DNA from: Piscibacillus halophilus
Lineage (GTDB): Bacteria; Bacillota; Bacilli; Bacillales; Alkalibacillaceae
DNA length: 64,000 nucleotides
Direction: 5' to 3'
Assembly (NCBI RefSeq): GCF_900110685.1
Contig: NZ_FOES01000007.1
Location: 25,913 to 89,912, forward strand
A program made the position numbers and the translations under genes. How positions within the stretch are numbered: the first letter of the stretch is position 1; every line of letters begins with the position of its first letter. This document shows, one piece after another, positions 16,521-25,453 of the stretch. The notes below the pieces were generated by a model that did not search any database, had not been told where the DNA came from, and saw only the letters and a program-made list of their open reading frames with translations.

Positions 16521-17426
16521 TTATTTTGCACGTAATCTTGCAATACGATCATCTAAATCAGGGTGAGATGAGAATAAGTTCATTTTCCCTTTGTTATTAA
16601 TCTTAAGCGTTTGTACCGCGTTGTCTTCATGCTGTGGATCACGAACACGGTTAACCTGCTGTTTTAATGCTTCAAGGGCGTGAATCATTTTATCTTTACC
16701 TGCTAAATCCGCTCCTCCACGGTCTGCGTGATACTCACGGTAACGCGAGTATGCAAAGACGACAATCGAGCCTAAAATGGAGAATAAGATTTGGAAAATA
16801 ATAATCGCTGCGAAGTGAACGACAAAACGCATTTCTTCTTTAACAAAACTTGATACAATACTTGCGACAATACGTGATAAGAATACAACGAATGTGTTCA
16901 CGACACCTTGTAAAAGTGTCATAGTAACCATATCACCATTCGCAACGTGTGCCACTTCGTGAGCTAGCACACCTTCAACAGCATCATCATCCATGGATTC
17001 AAGTAAGCCAGATGAAACCGCCACAAGTGAACGCTTCTTCGACGGACCTGTCGCAAATGCGTTTACCTCACGTGAGTTGTAGATTCCAACCTCAGGCATA
17101 TGCATTAGACCGGCTGTGCGTGAAAGACGGTGAACACGATCCACTAATTCTTTTTCGCGTGCGGACATCGTCTTGCTAGGGTCGATGACACGAACACCCA
17201 TCATTTTCTTAGCCATCCAACGGGACATCGCTAATGAAATAAAGGCTCCTGTAAAACCTACAACAATACTAAAGACCGCTAGAGTTCCAAAGTCTAGTGT
17301 GCTTACCCCATTAACACCACTAATGTTGCCTAAATCAAAGAATGACGTTAAAGCATACCATACGACAACAATAGTTGTCATGACGAGAATGTTGGTTAAT
17401 AAGAAAAACAATATTCGTTTGCCCAA
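16521..17426 (-). CDS. htpX: membrane zinc protease HtpX
   Basis: A 301-residue M48 peptidase. Two N-terminal membrane segments (6-28 and 48-68), a cytoplasmic catalytic domain with HEVAH at 156-160 binding zinc, the third ligand glutamate in [10 protein letters not shown], and two further hydrophobic segments between them. HtpX degrades misfolded membrane proteins. Start and length are as in other bacilli. It is monocistronic and convergent with the exporter operon. Confidence 0.95.
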   Translation of the reverse strand: MGKRILFFLLTNILVMTTIVVVWYALTSFFDLGNISGVNGVSTLDFGTLAVFSIVVGFTGAFISLAMSRWMAKKMMGVRVIDPSKTMSAREKELVDRVHRLSRTAGLMHMPEVGIYNSREVNAFATGPSKKRSLVAVSSGLLESMDDDAVEGVLAHEVAHVANGDMVTMTLLQGVVNTFVVFLSRIVASIVSSFVKEEMRFVVHFAAIIIFQILFSILGSIVVFAYSRYREYHADRGGADLAGKDKMIHALEALKQQVNRVRDPQHEDNAVQTLKINNKGKMNLFSSHPDLDDRIARLRAK

Positions 17427-17575
17427 TCTATTTTCCCCCTGCTTGTTTGATGTAATTTTCAGTCAATATTATACCACGAAAACGTCCCTGAATAAATGAA
17501 TTCGGTGTGACATTGTAACAGGTCAACCTTCTATAGGCATATGTTATAAAAACTAAGGATTAAAGGAGGAGAAAA

Positions 17576-18187
17576 ATGTATCCATATTATGGGGATTTTC
17601 GATATAGATTTGAGCCTCAACCGATGACTTCATTTTTCAATGGACGTCAACAAGTCATCCAGGGTCAGGCAACTTGGACAGAGGGAGGACAAGTCACACA
17701 ATGTAATATTCCATGGTCCGATAATCAATATATGACAGTTGCGGTTAGTCCAAGAGCGGGGTTTCAATGCGGTCAGACGCTGAAAGTAAGAAATCCTCAA
17801 AATACACGCGAGGTACTTGTTAAAGTTGTTGATACGGTACCTAATAATCCACCTAATCGGATTAATCTTCACAAGCGTGCGTTTGAGGCACTAGGTGTAA
17901 ATCCGGATGTAGGAATCATCAATGTAGAAATTACACCTTCACCAGAGTTAGAGGAAGAAAAGTTTGGTAAATATCTCTTAGAACTTGTTCAAGTCGGATA
18001 TCCAGGGTACAGAGTGACTAATTATGATTTTGAGGGCAGTGAGGAAATGTCTTCAAATCGCACAAGAGAAACTTACGTATATACGTTAGAATCACCACGT
18101 GAGACGATCAAAATTAGAGGTTCAGTCGTATATAATCCTAATACAAATCGTGTGATTTCATTTGATCTTAGCGAAATGGATCAATAG
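17576..18187 (+). CDS. DPBB (RlpA-like) plus DUF3889 protein
   Basis: A 203-residue protein with AAAGGAGG before the ATG. Residues 25-120 resemble a double-psi beta-barrel of the RlpA/expansin type (GQATWTEGGQVTQCNIPWSD ending in NRINLHKRAFEALG). Residues 125-203 resemble the DUF3889 domain (YLLELVQVGYPGYRV...SVVYNPNTNRVISFDLSEMD). There is no signal peptide, so it may be cytoplasmic, a spore component or exported otherwise. Function unknown; cell-wall or spore association is inference. Confidence 0.7.
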   Translation: MYPYYGDFRYRFEPQPMTSFFNGRQQVIQGQATWTEGGQVTQCNIPWSDNQYMTVAVSPRAGFQCGQTLKVRNPQNTREVLVKVVDTVPNNPPNRINLHKRAFEALGVNPDVGIINVEITPSPELEEEKFGKYLLELVQVGYPGYRVTNYDFEGSEEMSSNRTRETYVYTLESPRETIKIRGSVVYNPNTNRVISFDLSEMDQ

Positions 18188-18192
18188 AGTAA

Positions 18193-18222
18193 AGCCGCAG
18201 CCATTACTGCGGCTATATTTTT
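18193..18222 (+). terminator. Rho-independent terminator
   Basis: Stem AGCCGCAG / CTGCGGCT with loop CCATTA, then ATATTTTTT, directly after the DPBB/DUF3889 gene. Confidence 0.85.
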
Positions 18223-18271
18223 TAGTAAAAAATGGAATGGGATGATATAATATTCTGACAGAGGTGATAAG

Positions 18272-18799
18272 ATGGAACGTGCGCTAGTTATAGGTGGTTC
18301 AGGCATGCTTGCAGAAACTTGTCATTGGTTAGAAAAACAAGGTTATGAAGTTTACGTCGTGGGACGGACCAGAAGTAAAATGGCTAAGCTTTTAGAAAAC
18401 TCACAGAACATCCTTCCTTTGTATACCGATTATCGGGACGTAAATGATTTTAAACAAAAAATTAATCAAACGTTTGATTGGTCATTGGTCGTAGCTTGGA
18501 TTCATAACGTACCAGAAAACCCGATGAAGGTGTTATTAGATGTTTTATTCAATCAAAAATCGACCTGTGATTTTTACCATGTACTCGGAAGTAGTTCAAA
18601 TTTGAATACAATAAAAGAGAAGCTTAAAACACCCAAAAACTGTACTTATCACCAGGTTCAGCTCGGATTTATATTGGAAACTGGTTATTCTAGATGGTTA
18701 ACGAATCAAGAAATCTCAAAGGGTGTTATTGAAGCCTTCAAACTTAAACAGCCAACATACATAGTGGGTCAACTAGAGCCATGGGATCAAAGACCATAG
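18272..18799 (+). CDS. Rossmann-fold short-chain dehydrogenase-like protein
   Basis: A 175-residue protein with an N-terminal nucleotide-binding motif (ALVIGGSGMLAETCHWL) and an Arg-rich segment after beta-2 (VVGRTRSK) suggesting NADP preference. The classical SDR catalytic Tyr-x3-Lys is not evident, and the protein is shorter than a normal SDR. It is the first gene of a compact + strand run to 24387 (gaps mostly under 70 bp). The precise role is unknown. Confidence 0.65.
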   Translation: MERALVIGGSGMLAETCHWLEKQGYEVYVVGRTRSKMAKLLENSQNILPLYTDYRDVNDFKQKINQTFDWSLVVAWIHNVPENPMKVLLDVLFNQKSTCDFYHVLGSSSNLNTIKEKLKTPKNCTYHQVQLGFILETGYSRWLTNQEISKGVIEAFKLKQPTYIVGQLEPWDQRP

Positions 18800-18815
18800 A
18801 AGCGGGGGCGATGTT

Positions 18816-19343
18816 TTGAAGCGTGTGATTTTAATCGGTTCACCAGGTTCAGGAAAGTCAACCATGTCAAGAGAGCTAGCTCGAATCCTGAATCTAAAAC
18901 TCTATCATTTGGACAACCTATTTTGGAGCCCAGGTTGGATCATGGCATCTCGCGAAGAACAAATTGAGATAACTAAAGAACTCATTCAAGAGGACGAATG
19001 GATGATTGATGGTAACTATAACGGAACCTTAGATTTAAGATTAGAGCGAGCAGATTTTGTTGTACTTTTTGATTTACCAAGGTGGCTCTGTATGATCCGG
19101 ATTTTTAAGAGAATGATTCAGTATCGGAATCAACAGAGACCTGATTTCAATGCGGGAACAGAGAGATTTAATTGGGAGTTTATTAAATATGTATGGGCTT
19201 TCCGCAAGTCTAAAAGACCGGCAATCTACGAAAAAATAAGTCAATACCCCGAAAAAAACGTGGTTTTATTAAAAAAACGAAGAGATGTTGACGTGTTCTT
19301 ACAAAAAATCAGGGTAGAACAGCATGATTTTCGAGCTATTTAG
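18816..19343 (+). CDS. FlaR-like P-loop kinase
   Basis: A 175-residue P-loop NTPase starting at TTG 18816 (GGGGGCG upstream). Walker A GSPGSGKSTMSRELA (residues 8-22), followed by the LYHLDNLFWSPGW segment and MIDGNYNGTLDLRLERADFVVLFDLPRWLC, diagnostic of the adenylate-kinase-like family annotated as DNA topology modulation protein FlaR. Function in bacilli is unproven; a small-molecule or nucleotide kinase is likely. It is 16 bp after the preceding gene. Confidence 0.8.
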   Translation: MKRVILIGSPGSGKSTMSRELARILNLKLYHLDNLFWSPGWIMASREEQIEITKELIQEDEWMIDGNYNGTLDLRLERADFVVLFDLPRWLCMIRIFKRMIQYRNQQRPDFNAGTERFNWEFIKYVWAFRKSKRPAIYEKISQYPEKNVVLLKKRRDVDVFLQKIRVEQHDFRAI

Positions 19344-19357
19344 AAAGGAAGATCGTT

Positions 19358-20065
19358 GTGGTAATTGATATTAACATTAACCAAGCTGGCTACGGTAAGG
19401 ATGAGCCGATCATTCAAAATATTAATTTTAGTATTAAAGAAGGAGAACTAGTAGGGCTTCTTGGTCCTAATGGAGCGGGAAAGAGTACGACAATCAAATC
19501 TATTTTAGAAACCATAGATTATATGGATGGTTCAGTTCAGTTTTGGGATGACTCCATGCGTTATGCCTACATACCAGAACAACCCGTGTACTATGATGAA
19601 TTAACGTTATGGGAACATATTCAATTTACGGCTTCTATGTGCGAGATGTCTGAAGAAAAAATGAAGGATAGGGTGCAGCCATTACTCGAGATATTCCGTT
19701 TGAATAAGGTCATTCATGAACTTCCCGTAACCTTTTCAAAAGGGATGCAACAAAAGTTAATGATTATATTAGCTTTTCTAATTAAACCCAATCTATATAT
19801 TATTGACGAGCCATTCATTGGATTGGACCCAAAGGCGATGAAAGACTTTCTGCGTCTATTAGAACATGAGCGGGCTAACGGTGCAGGTGTTTTGATGTCT
19901 ACTCATATGCTAGATACAGCGGAACGTATTTGTGATCATTTTATTCTGATGTCAGAAGGTGAAGTGATTGCCCAAGGTACTTTGGAGAATATTCTAAAAG
20001 CAGCCGGGTCGAATAATGTAGTAAGTCTTTTAGATAGTTTTGAAATATTAATGGAGCGTACATAA
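19358..20065 (+). CDS. ecsA: ABC transporter ATPase EcsA
   Basis: A 235-residue ATPase from a GTG (AAAGGAAG upstream). Walker A GPNGAGKST, signature FSKGMQQKL, Walker B LYIIDEPFIGLDP, H-loop MSTHM. The signature and the EcsB gene 2 bp downstream identify EcsA. In B. subtilis EcsAB is needed for normal protein secretion, competence and regulated intramembrane proteolysis (RasP activity); the transported substrate is not established. Confidence 0.9.
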   Translation: MVIDININQAGYGKDEPIIQNINFSIKEGELVGLLGPNGAGKSTTIKSILETIDYMDGSVQFWDDSMRYAYIPEQPVYYDELTLWEHIQFTASMCEMSEEKMKDRVQPLLEIFRLNKVIHELPVTFSKGMQQKLMIILAFLIKPNLYIIDEPFIGLDPKAMKDFLRLLEHERANGAGVLMSTHMLDTAERICDHFILMSEGEVIAQGTLENILKAAGSNNVVSLLDSFEILMERT

Positions 20066-20067
20066 AG

Positions 20068-21300
20068 ATGACAGGGTTTGAGTTGTTTAAAAAGAGATTA
20101 CAACACCATTATAGATTCTATAATAGATTACGCCATACAACGGTTGATTGGACAGTTTGGGTATATATTTTTATTCCTTTTTTCATAGTAGGTGCAAGCT
20201 TCTACATTGATTTATGGCTGAAGGTACCAATATGGCCAGAGAATGTATCGGCTGAATTTATGCTTATGGTCGTCGTTTTCCTAATGTATTTAGGATCTCA
20301 TTATGCTTTTTTATTCAATGCGGATGTACTTTATTTATGGCAGAAGATAGATTTAATAAATGCACTAAATCGATATAGAATCGGTTATATGGCTCTGATC
20401 ACATTTGTTAAAACAAGTTTATTTATGATCTTGGTCTCTCCTATATTTATTCAATATTTTAATTGGGATGCGTTGACGTATTTGAAGTTCAGTATTTTAG
20501 TATATATCTTGTCTACCGCAAAAGAATTACTGAAACGTGAGGCGAAAATACGTTTATCAAAATGGACTTATCGATTTTCTATTTTATTATTAATGATTGT
20601 TTATTTTCTAATGTTATTAAAATCCGTTACGAATGATTGGGCTATGTTAATGGTTTCAATTGTTATATTGGTAAGTTCGATGGTAATAGTTCTCAGTAAG
20701 CCTCAAAAATTCTATCAAGAGATAGAAATAGATACAGAGCAACGGAACCAATTCACACAATTGATTTTAATGCAATCTGCTCATATTGGGGCTCCAGAGT
20801 GGATGACTCAATCTAATAACCAAGTATCAAACAGGCCATGGATCTTTAGAAATTCTCAAAAATTGTACTCTACTTATACCCCGCAGTTTGCATATCAGGA
20901 GCTGATGATTAAAACCCTTTTAAGGCGAAAAAAATGGGTTTTATTATATTTACAATTTACATTCGGTGGAGTGGCACTTATCGTTCTGTTCCCAAGCTGG
21001 TATAAGGTATTGATTTATCTAATCCTTTTATTTTTTATTGGCCAATTGGCAAGGTCTTATTGGAACCAAATCGTATCAGAACGTTTTTTGGAATTATTTT
21101 ATTGGAAACCAGTAGAACTTTCGAATGTTTCTAAGAAAATGTTTAGGCTGATGATGGTACCAAGTTCATTATTGTTCAGTATAGCACTAGGTTATAAGCT
21201 GTTTTCTTATGTCGGAATCATTATAGTACCTATTATTGGATTTATTCTTTCATTCATAATTGCAGATTTTTTCAGTCGAAGGGTTATAATAAATATATAG
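20068..21300 (+). CDS. ecsB: ABC transporter permease EcsB
   Basis: A 410-residue permease with about nine hydrophobic segments and the EcsB-type N-terminus (FELFKKRLQHHYRFYNRLRHTTVDWTVWVYI). It starts 2 bp after ecsA, so the two are translationally coupled. Lysine/arginine-rich cytoplasmic loops are typical. It partners EcsA. The B. subtilis ecsC homologue is absent; a DUF456 gene follows instead. Confidence 0.9.
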   Translation: MTGFELFKKRLQHHYRFYNRLRHTTVDWTVWVYIFIPFFIVGASFYIDLWLKVPIWPENVSAEFMLMVVVFLMYLGSHYAFLFNADVLYLWQKIDLINALNRYRIGYMALITFVKTSLFMILVSPIFIQYFNWDALTYLKFSILVYILSTAKELLKREAKIRLSKWTYRFSILLLMIVYFLMLLKSVTNDWAMLMVSIVILVSSMVIVLSKPQKFYQEIEIDTEQRNQFTQLILMQSAHIGAPEWMTQSNNQVSNRPWIFRNSQKLYSTYTPQFAYQELMIKTLLRRKKWVLLYLQFTFGGVALIVLFPSWYKVLIYLILLFFIGQLARSYWNQIVSERFLELFYWKPVELSNVSKKMFRLMMVPSSLLFSIALGYKLFSYVGIIIVPIIGFILSFIIADFFSRRVIINI

Positions 21301-21321
21301 AAAATCATTTGGAGGCATTTT

Positions 21322-21804
21322 ATGGACGTCTTTATTTGGATTTTAATCATTGCCTTTTTTATCCTGAGTTTTGTAGGGATTTTATTTCCGATTATTCCTT
21401 CAGTTTTAGTGCTATGGCTGGGTTTTTTAGCATATCATTTCTTTATTGATGGCGGAGAGCTGGGTTGGGTCTTTTACTCTGTGATGGTAATTTTTACGAT
21501 CATTTTAATCGGAGCGGATGTTATTGCGAATAGTTATTTCGTAAAAAAATATGGTGGTTCAAAACGTGGTGAACAGGTAGCGGCTATGGCTGTCATAGTC
21601 GGCTCATTTATCATTCCACCGTTTGGAATTTTAGTCGTGCCATTTGTGGCCGTATTTATAACAGAGTTAATCCAGAAACGGACAGCTCAAGAAGCAATAC
21701 GCGCTTCAATCGGCTCATTTATCGGTTTTTTAAGTGGATCCATTGCTAAAGTTGTGATCCAGTTGATTATGATTATATGGTTTTTTGTGACCATTGCATT
21801 TTAG
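21322..21804 (+). CDS. DUF456 membrane protein
   Basis: A 160-residue protein with about four to five hydrophobic segments and the DUF456 pattern (GILFPIIPSVLVLWLGFLAYHFF; ADVIANSYFVKKYGGSKRG; glycine-rich GSFIGFLSGSIAKV). It belongs to the YqgC-like family of unknown function. It is 21 bp after ecsB with TTGGAGG upstream, so probably in the same transcript. Confidence 0.85.
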   Translation: MDVFIWILIIAFFILSFVGILFPIIPSVLVLWLGFLAYHFFIDGGELGWVFYSVMVIFTIILIGADVIANSYFVKKYGGSKRGEQVAAMAVIVGSFIIPPFGILVVPFVAVFITELIQKRTAQEAIRASIGSFIGFLSGSIAKVVIQLIMIIWFFVTIAF

Positions 21805-21843
21805 ATGTGAAAAATCGGGTATGGTATGGTAAGGAGTGATAAG

Positions 21844-23022
21844 ATGACCACTTATCATATCATATTCTTTATACTAGTCGGAACGATTATTTTTGCGATT
21901 GATCAAAAGAGAGAATACTTCCCAGTTCCGATTATCTTGTTATTGGTTGGTGTAGCTTTATCTTACGTTCCATTTTTTGAACAGGTATTACTAACGGAAA
22001 AGATGATCATGCACGGGTTTTTACCTGCATTACTATTTATTTCAGCTTACCAACTTCCGCTAAAAGATTTAAAAAAATATTATGGCACTTTTATTGCCTT
22101 GAGTACTATAGGAATGTTACTAACGGCATTTCTTTTGGCTGTTCTCATATATACGACTGTTGGTATAAGCCTGTCAATTGGTTTTGTTGGGGCTTTATTA
22201 ATAGCCTCAATTCTAACCCCAACAGACCCAGTTTCAACTGTAAATATTTTAAAGACTTCTACTAAACGAGATGAGTTAGCAGATGTAGTAGAAGGTGAAT
22301 CTTTGCTCAATGATGGAACTAGTATTGTGTTATTTACGGTTGTGGCAGGAATTTTTTCAAATCAAAAGAGTTTTCATATTGGTTCATTTATTTCGGAATT
22401 CTTATGGGTTTCGATTGGTGGCGTATTAGTTGGGTTAATCTTTGGTTATATTTTAAGCAAGGTAATATTTTGGCTAAACCACCGAGAGTATCAAGTTATG
22501 GTGAGTATCGTATTAGCTTATGGAAGCTTTTTGGTCGCGGAACATATTGGTGTATCAGGCGTTCTAGCCACCGTTACCTCGGGGCTGATTCTTTCATATG
22601 AAATTGATATAACGAGTCAAAAACGCCGTCCTGACTATTTAAATGGTTTTTGGGAAAACATTAATCCAATCGTCTTATCTATTTTATTTATAGTGATGGG
22701 GCTAGAAGCAACTGACTTACTTAAAATTAGTGATTTCTGGGCTATGTTTGTTATCTTTATATTATCCTTACTTGCACGAGAGGCGATTCTTCTCATCATG
22801 TTTAAACTACTCCCCAATCTTCATAACCATTTTAAAACAAAAGATGTTCACTTAATGACTTGGTGTGGTATAAAAGGAACGATGTCCATTGCATTATTAC
22901 TCATGTTTAAGGATCAGTATTCTGGCCATGAAGATTCGATTATATCACTAACTATAGGAGCAATTATGTTGTCTATGGTGATACAAAGTTTAACTATTTA
23001 TCCATTGTCTAAAAGAAATTAG
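21844..23022 (+). CDS. CPA1-family Na+/H+ antiporter
   Basis: A 392-residue protein from the ATG at 21844 (AAGGAGTG upstream); the longer frame from 21826 has no ribosome binding site. About 12 membrane segments. Segment 5 carries LTPTDPVSTVNIL and segment 6 the EGESLLNDGTSIVLF motif with the Asn-Asp pair diagnostic of CPA1 (NhaP/NHE-like) exchangers. It lacks the long hydrophilic C-terminal domain of some homologues. A role in salt and pH homeostasis fits the presumed lifestyle. The distal membrane genes in this run need not be functionally related. Confidence 0.88.
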   Translation: MTTYHIIFFILVGTIIFAIDQKREYFPVPIILLLVGVALSYVPFFEQVLLTEKMIMHGFLPALLFISAYQLPLKDLKKYYGTFIALSTIGMLLTAFLLAVLIYTTVGISLSIGFVGALLIASILTPTDPVSTVNILKTSTKRDELADVVEGESLLNDGTSIVLFTVVAGIFSNQKSFHIGSFISEFLWVSIGGVLVGLIFGYILSKVIFWLNHREYQVMVSIVLAYGSFLVAEHIGVSGVLATVTSGLILSYEIDITSQKRRPDYLNGFWENINPIVLSILFIVMGLEATDLLKISDFWAMFVIFILSLLAREAILLIMFKLLPNLHNHFKTKDVHLMTWCGIKGTMSIALLLMFKDQYSGHEDSIISLTIGAIMLSMVIQSLTIYPLSKRN

Positions 23023-23088
23023 TTATTAACGAAACTTTATAAAGAAAGGGCTCGTCTTGTAAAGTAAAACCACTGAAAGGTGTTCGTT

Positions 23089-24387
23089 ATGAAAAAAATT
23101 TACTTTTTAGTTTTATTATTGCCATTATGGTTAATAGCATGTTCGGACGATGACGAAGGTGCTCCTGTTGAGGACCAATTAGTTGGAACATGGAATGGGG
23201 CCATCGAGGTAGAGGAGAACCCTCTAAATATAATCATAGAGTTTAATCATGAGGATGAATTCAAGGGTAACATCAGTATACCAATTCAAAATTTGAATGA
23301 ATATCCTCTTTCTAAACTACAGTTTGATGGTGAAGAATTGTCATTTGAGCTGTACTTACAAGAAGAGGAAATGACTTTTGAAGGAGAATTAAAAAACGAC
23401 GAAAGCATTGAAGGAACCTTTACTCAACGAGGGGAGGAATATCCTTTTTATTTAGAACGGGGTCAGTTAGCTGGACAGACTGGTGAGCGATCTGAACCCG
23501 AGGATTTCTTAACCGTTGATACCGAACATGGAGAGTTAAAAGGAGAGCTGTTGACCCCAGAGGGTGATGGCCCTTACCCTGTAGCTTTAATCATTCCAGG
23601 GTCTGGACCAACTGATCGAGATGGAAACTCAACTCCATTACCAGGAAAAAACAATAGCTTAAAAATGTTAGCAGAATCTTTAGCTGAAAATGGTATTGCT
23701 TCGGTTCGGTATAGTAAGCGTGGAGCTGCTGAGAATCAAGAAGCTGTGATTCCTGAAAGTGAATTAAGGTTTGAGGACTTTGTACAAGATGCTAAATCAT
23801 GGTTAAACCTGTTACACCGAGATGAACGTTTTTCACAAGTCAGTGTTATTGGTCACAGTCAAGGTTCACTTGTCGGTATGTTAGCCATTCAAGAGGCTGG
23901 CGCTGATTATTTTGTTTCGCTTGCAGGTGCTGGGAAAACTATTGATGAAGTGATGTTGGATCAGTTAACTGACCAGCTTAACGAAGATTACTACAACGAG
24001 TCTGAAGAAATCTTAGCGCAATTAAAACAAGGTAAGACCGTTGAAGACGTTAGTTCTGAGCTTCATAGTTTATTTGCTCCTGAAATTCAACCATTTCTAA
24101 TCTCATGGATGGAGTATGATCCAACAGAAGAAATTAGAGAGTTAAATGTACCTATTTTAGTTGTTCAAGGAACTCATGATATACAAATAGCTGAAGAAAA
24201 TGCGACGAAGTTAATTAATTCTCAGCTTGATGCAGAAGAATTAATTATTGAAGATATGAATCATGTGTTAAAAGAAGAACCAGAGGATTCAGCTAATAAA
24301 TTACAGACGTACGCTAATCCAGACTTACCTTTAGCAGAAGGTTTAGCCGAGGGGATTGTTGAATTTTTAATAGGTGAGGAAGAGTAA
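23089..24387 (+). CDS. alpha/beta-hydrolase lipoprotein
   Basis: A 432-residue lipoprotein from the ATG at 23089. The signal peptide ends in the lipobox LIAC with Cys18, followed by an acidic tether. Residues 35-130 form a beta-rich domain; residues 145-430 form an alpha/beta hydrolase with nucleophile Ser in VIGHSQGSLVGML, an oxyanion segment LIIPGSGPTDRDG, Asp in VQGTHDIQ and His in EDMNHVLKE. It resembles membrane-attached prolyl-oligopeptidase-like or esterase families. Substrate unknown. An inverted-repeat element begins immediately after its stop. Confidence 0.85.
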   Translation: MKKIYFLVLLLPLWLIACSDDDEGAPVEDQLVGTWNGAIEVEENPLNIIIEFNHEDEFKGNISIPIQNLNEYPLSKLQFDGEELSFELYLQEEEMTFEGELKNDESIEGTFTQRGEEYPFYLERGQLAGQTGERSEPEDFLTVDTEHGELKGELLTPEGDGPYPVALIIPGSGPTDRDGNSTPLPGKNNSLKMLAESLAENGIASVRYSKRGAAENQEAVIPESELRFEDFVQDAKSWLNLLHRDERFSQVSVIGHSQGSLVGMLAIQEAGADYFVSLAGAGKTIDEVMLDQLTDQLNEDYYNESEEILAQLKQGKTVEDVSSELHSLFAPEIQPFLISWMEYDPTEEIRELNVPILVVQGTHDIQIAEENATKLINSQLDAEELIIEDMNHVLKEEPEDSANKLQTYANPDLPLAEGLAEGIVEFLIGEEE

Positions 24388-24648
24388 GAGACTGGGACAA
24401 AAGATAAATAGGTCAATAAAATCCGAACGAAAATAGAGTTAGCGTAGTCAAAATGCGAGACTCCAGCAGGAACAGCACGAACTGTAAATCACGCCAAACG
24501 AACGGATGTGAGTTTGGGGAAGTTGAAGCCGTGCCCGCGGAAAGCGAAGCATTTTGACGTAGCTACCATAAAGAAGGCGAACCTTGGATGTTTAATACAG
24601 TCTAAGGTTCGCCTTCTTTTATTTAATCATTATTTTTGTCTCAGCCTC
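24388..24648. repeat. 261-bp inverted-repeat element, MITE-like
   Basis: The outer ends are near-perfect inverted repeats: GAGACTGGGACAAAA (24388-24402) and TTTTGTCTCAGCCTC (24634-24648), two mismatches in 15. Inside, arms TAGCGTAGTCAAAATGC (24440-24456) and GCATTTTGACGTAGCTA (24549-24565) flank a GC-rich part with AACAGCACG and CGTGCCCGCGGAAAGCGAAG. A second perfect stem (24571-24585 / 24604-24618) has a T tail. I recall similar sequence dispersed in many Bacillaceae genomes. It carries no ORF. It could be a non-autonomous mobile element or a structured RNA that also terminates the upstream run. Confidence 0.75.
24571..24622 (+). terminator. terminator inside the inverted-repeat element
   Basis: Perfect 15-bp arms AAGAAGGCGAACCTT / AAGGTTCGCCTTCTT, 18-nt loop, followed by TTATTTAAT. 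It probably ends the ecs-hydrolase run. Confidence 0.75.
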
Positions 24649-24984
24649 TTTTTTGAAAGCTAAAAAACCGATTTAGTTAAGACTTCTAAGGAATGCAAAT
24701 TTGAAAAACTTTAATAATTCAGTATAACGCTTCAAAACCACTTAGCTAAACCTCTAACGTAGTGTTTTCCATTTTGGAGACTTTGAAATATAGGATAAAA
24801 AAATGAACATCACTGACTTAAAGGCGGAAACGTTCATCAATAGTAATTTCGGCTCAAATGCTTATTAATTTATCAATTTAGAAAATCATAATAATATAAA
24901 AAATTTACAAAATATTCAATCTATTATACAATCAAATTAACATCATGAATAAAATGTATATTATGGAAAAAGGAGGTGATTTTA
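24649..24984. other. AT-rich intergenic region before secreted-protein operon
   Basis: 336 bp of AT-rich DNA. It includes one possible micro-ORF at 24803-24868 and the inverted pair ATGAAC...GTTCAT (24803-24836). The stretch 24870-24965 is almost pure A/T and should contain the promoter of the secreted-protein operon. Several TATAAT-like words are present and none is clearly best. Confidence 0.4.
24803..24868 (+). CDS. possible 21-residue micro-ORF
   Basis: An ORF encoding MNITDLKAETFINSNFGSNA followed by Y and a stop. A weak AGGA lies 7 nt before the ATG. It may be a leader peptide of the downstream operon or a remnant of a lost gene. No homologue is recognised and the ORF could be fortuitous. 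Confidence 0.25.
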   Translation: MNITDLKAETFINSNFGSNAY

Positions 24985-25386
24985 GTGAAAAAGAAACTGT
25001 TTGGCAGTTTAGTAGTTTCCATGAGTGTATTTTTATTATTTTCAGCTGGGATTTATGCAAGTGAAACAGAAAATATAGAAAACAATGAATTAAACGCAGT
25101 TCCAATTGCTACCTTTTCTGGACCCACAACAGTGAACGGTGGTGAATCAAATAGTTGGACAGTTGGTACTACATCTAGTTATGGTCCTCACACTTTTTAT
25201 TTTAACCCAGGTGATGGAACTGGGCAGAAACGATTAGACGGTATTGGGAATGGTACATCTAGAGTCTTCTCACATACTTATCGAGGTACTTCTAATGTAA
25301 AAAGTTATACCGCATCTGCTCGAACTGCAGACCAATTAAATATTTCGGATTATGTGTACAAATCTATAACAGTAAGAGCGTGGTAA
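24985..25386 (+). CDS. secreted PKD-like small protein
   Basis: A 133-residue protein from the GTG at 24985, 8 nt after a perfect AGGAGG. Residues 1-24 are a signal peptide (KKKLFGSLVVSMSVFLLFSAGIYA, then SETE). The mature 109 residues are Ser/Thr/Gly/Tyr-rich and beta-like. The motifs FNPGDGT and FSHTYRG...YTASARTAD resemble a single PKD-type Ig fold, and it ends in VRAW. It lacks cysteine and an anchor, so is released. It heads a three-gene unit with a FtsX-like permease and a MacB-like ATPase, the layout of lactococcin-972-type bacteriocin loci. Whether it is an effector, a signal or a sensor subunit is unknown. Confidence 0.7.
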   Translation: MKKKLFGSLVVSMSVFLLFSAGIYASETENIENNELNAVPIATFSGPTTVNGGESNSWTVGTTSSYGPHTFYFNPGDGTGQKRLDGIGNGTSRVFSHTYRGTSNVKSYTASARTADQLNISDYVYKSITVRAW

Positions 25387-25396
25387 TATCATTATC

Positions 25397-25438
25397 AATA
25401 TAATCACTCTAATTCATTTGAATTAGAGTGATTATATT
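25397..25438 (+). promoter_or_regulatory. perfect 20-bp hairpin in operon
   Basis: Arms 25397-25416 and 25419-25438 are perfect 20-bp inverted repeats with a 2-nt TT centre. The hairpin lies between the secreted-protein gene and the permease gene. No T-run follows (AGAGGTGAG), so it is more likely an RNA-stability or processing element, or a partial terminator that lets the first gene be expressed above the transporter genes. Confidence 0.75.
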
Positions 25439-25453
25439 AGAGGTGAGTGGTGA

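Noticed and set aside
24985..25386. Definite lactococcin-972 bacteriocin
   Set aside because: Gene order fits, but the mature sequence reads as PKD-like (GDGT and HTY...YTA) and I do not see the family's Trp/Gly signature clearly. Kept as a candidate effector only.
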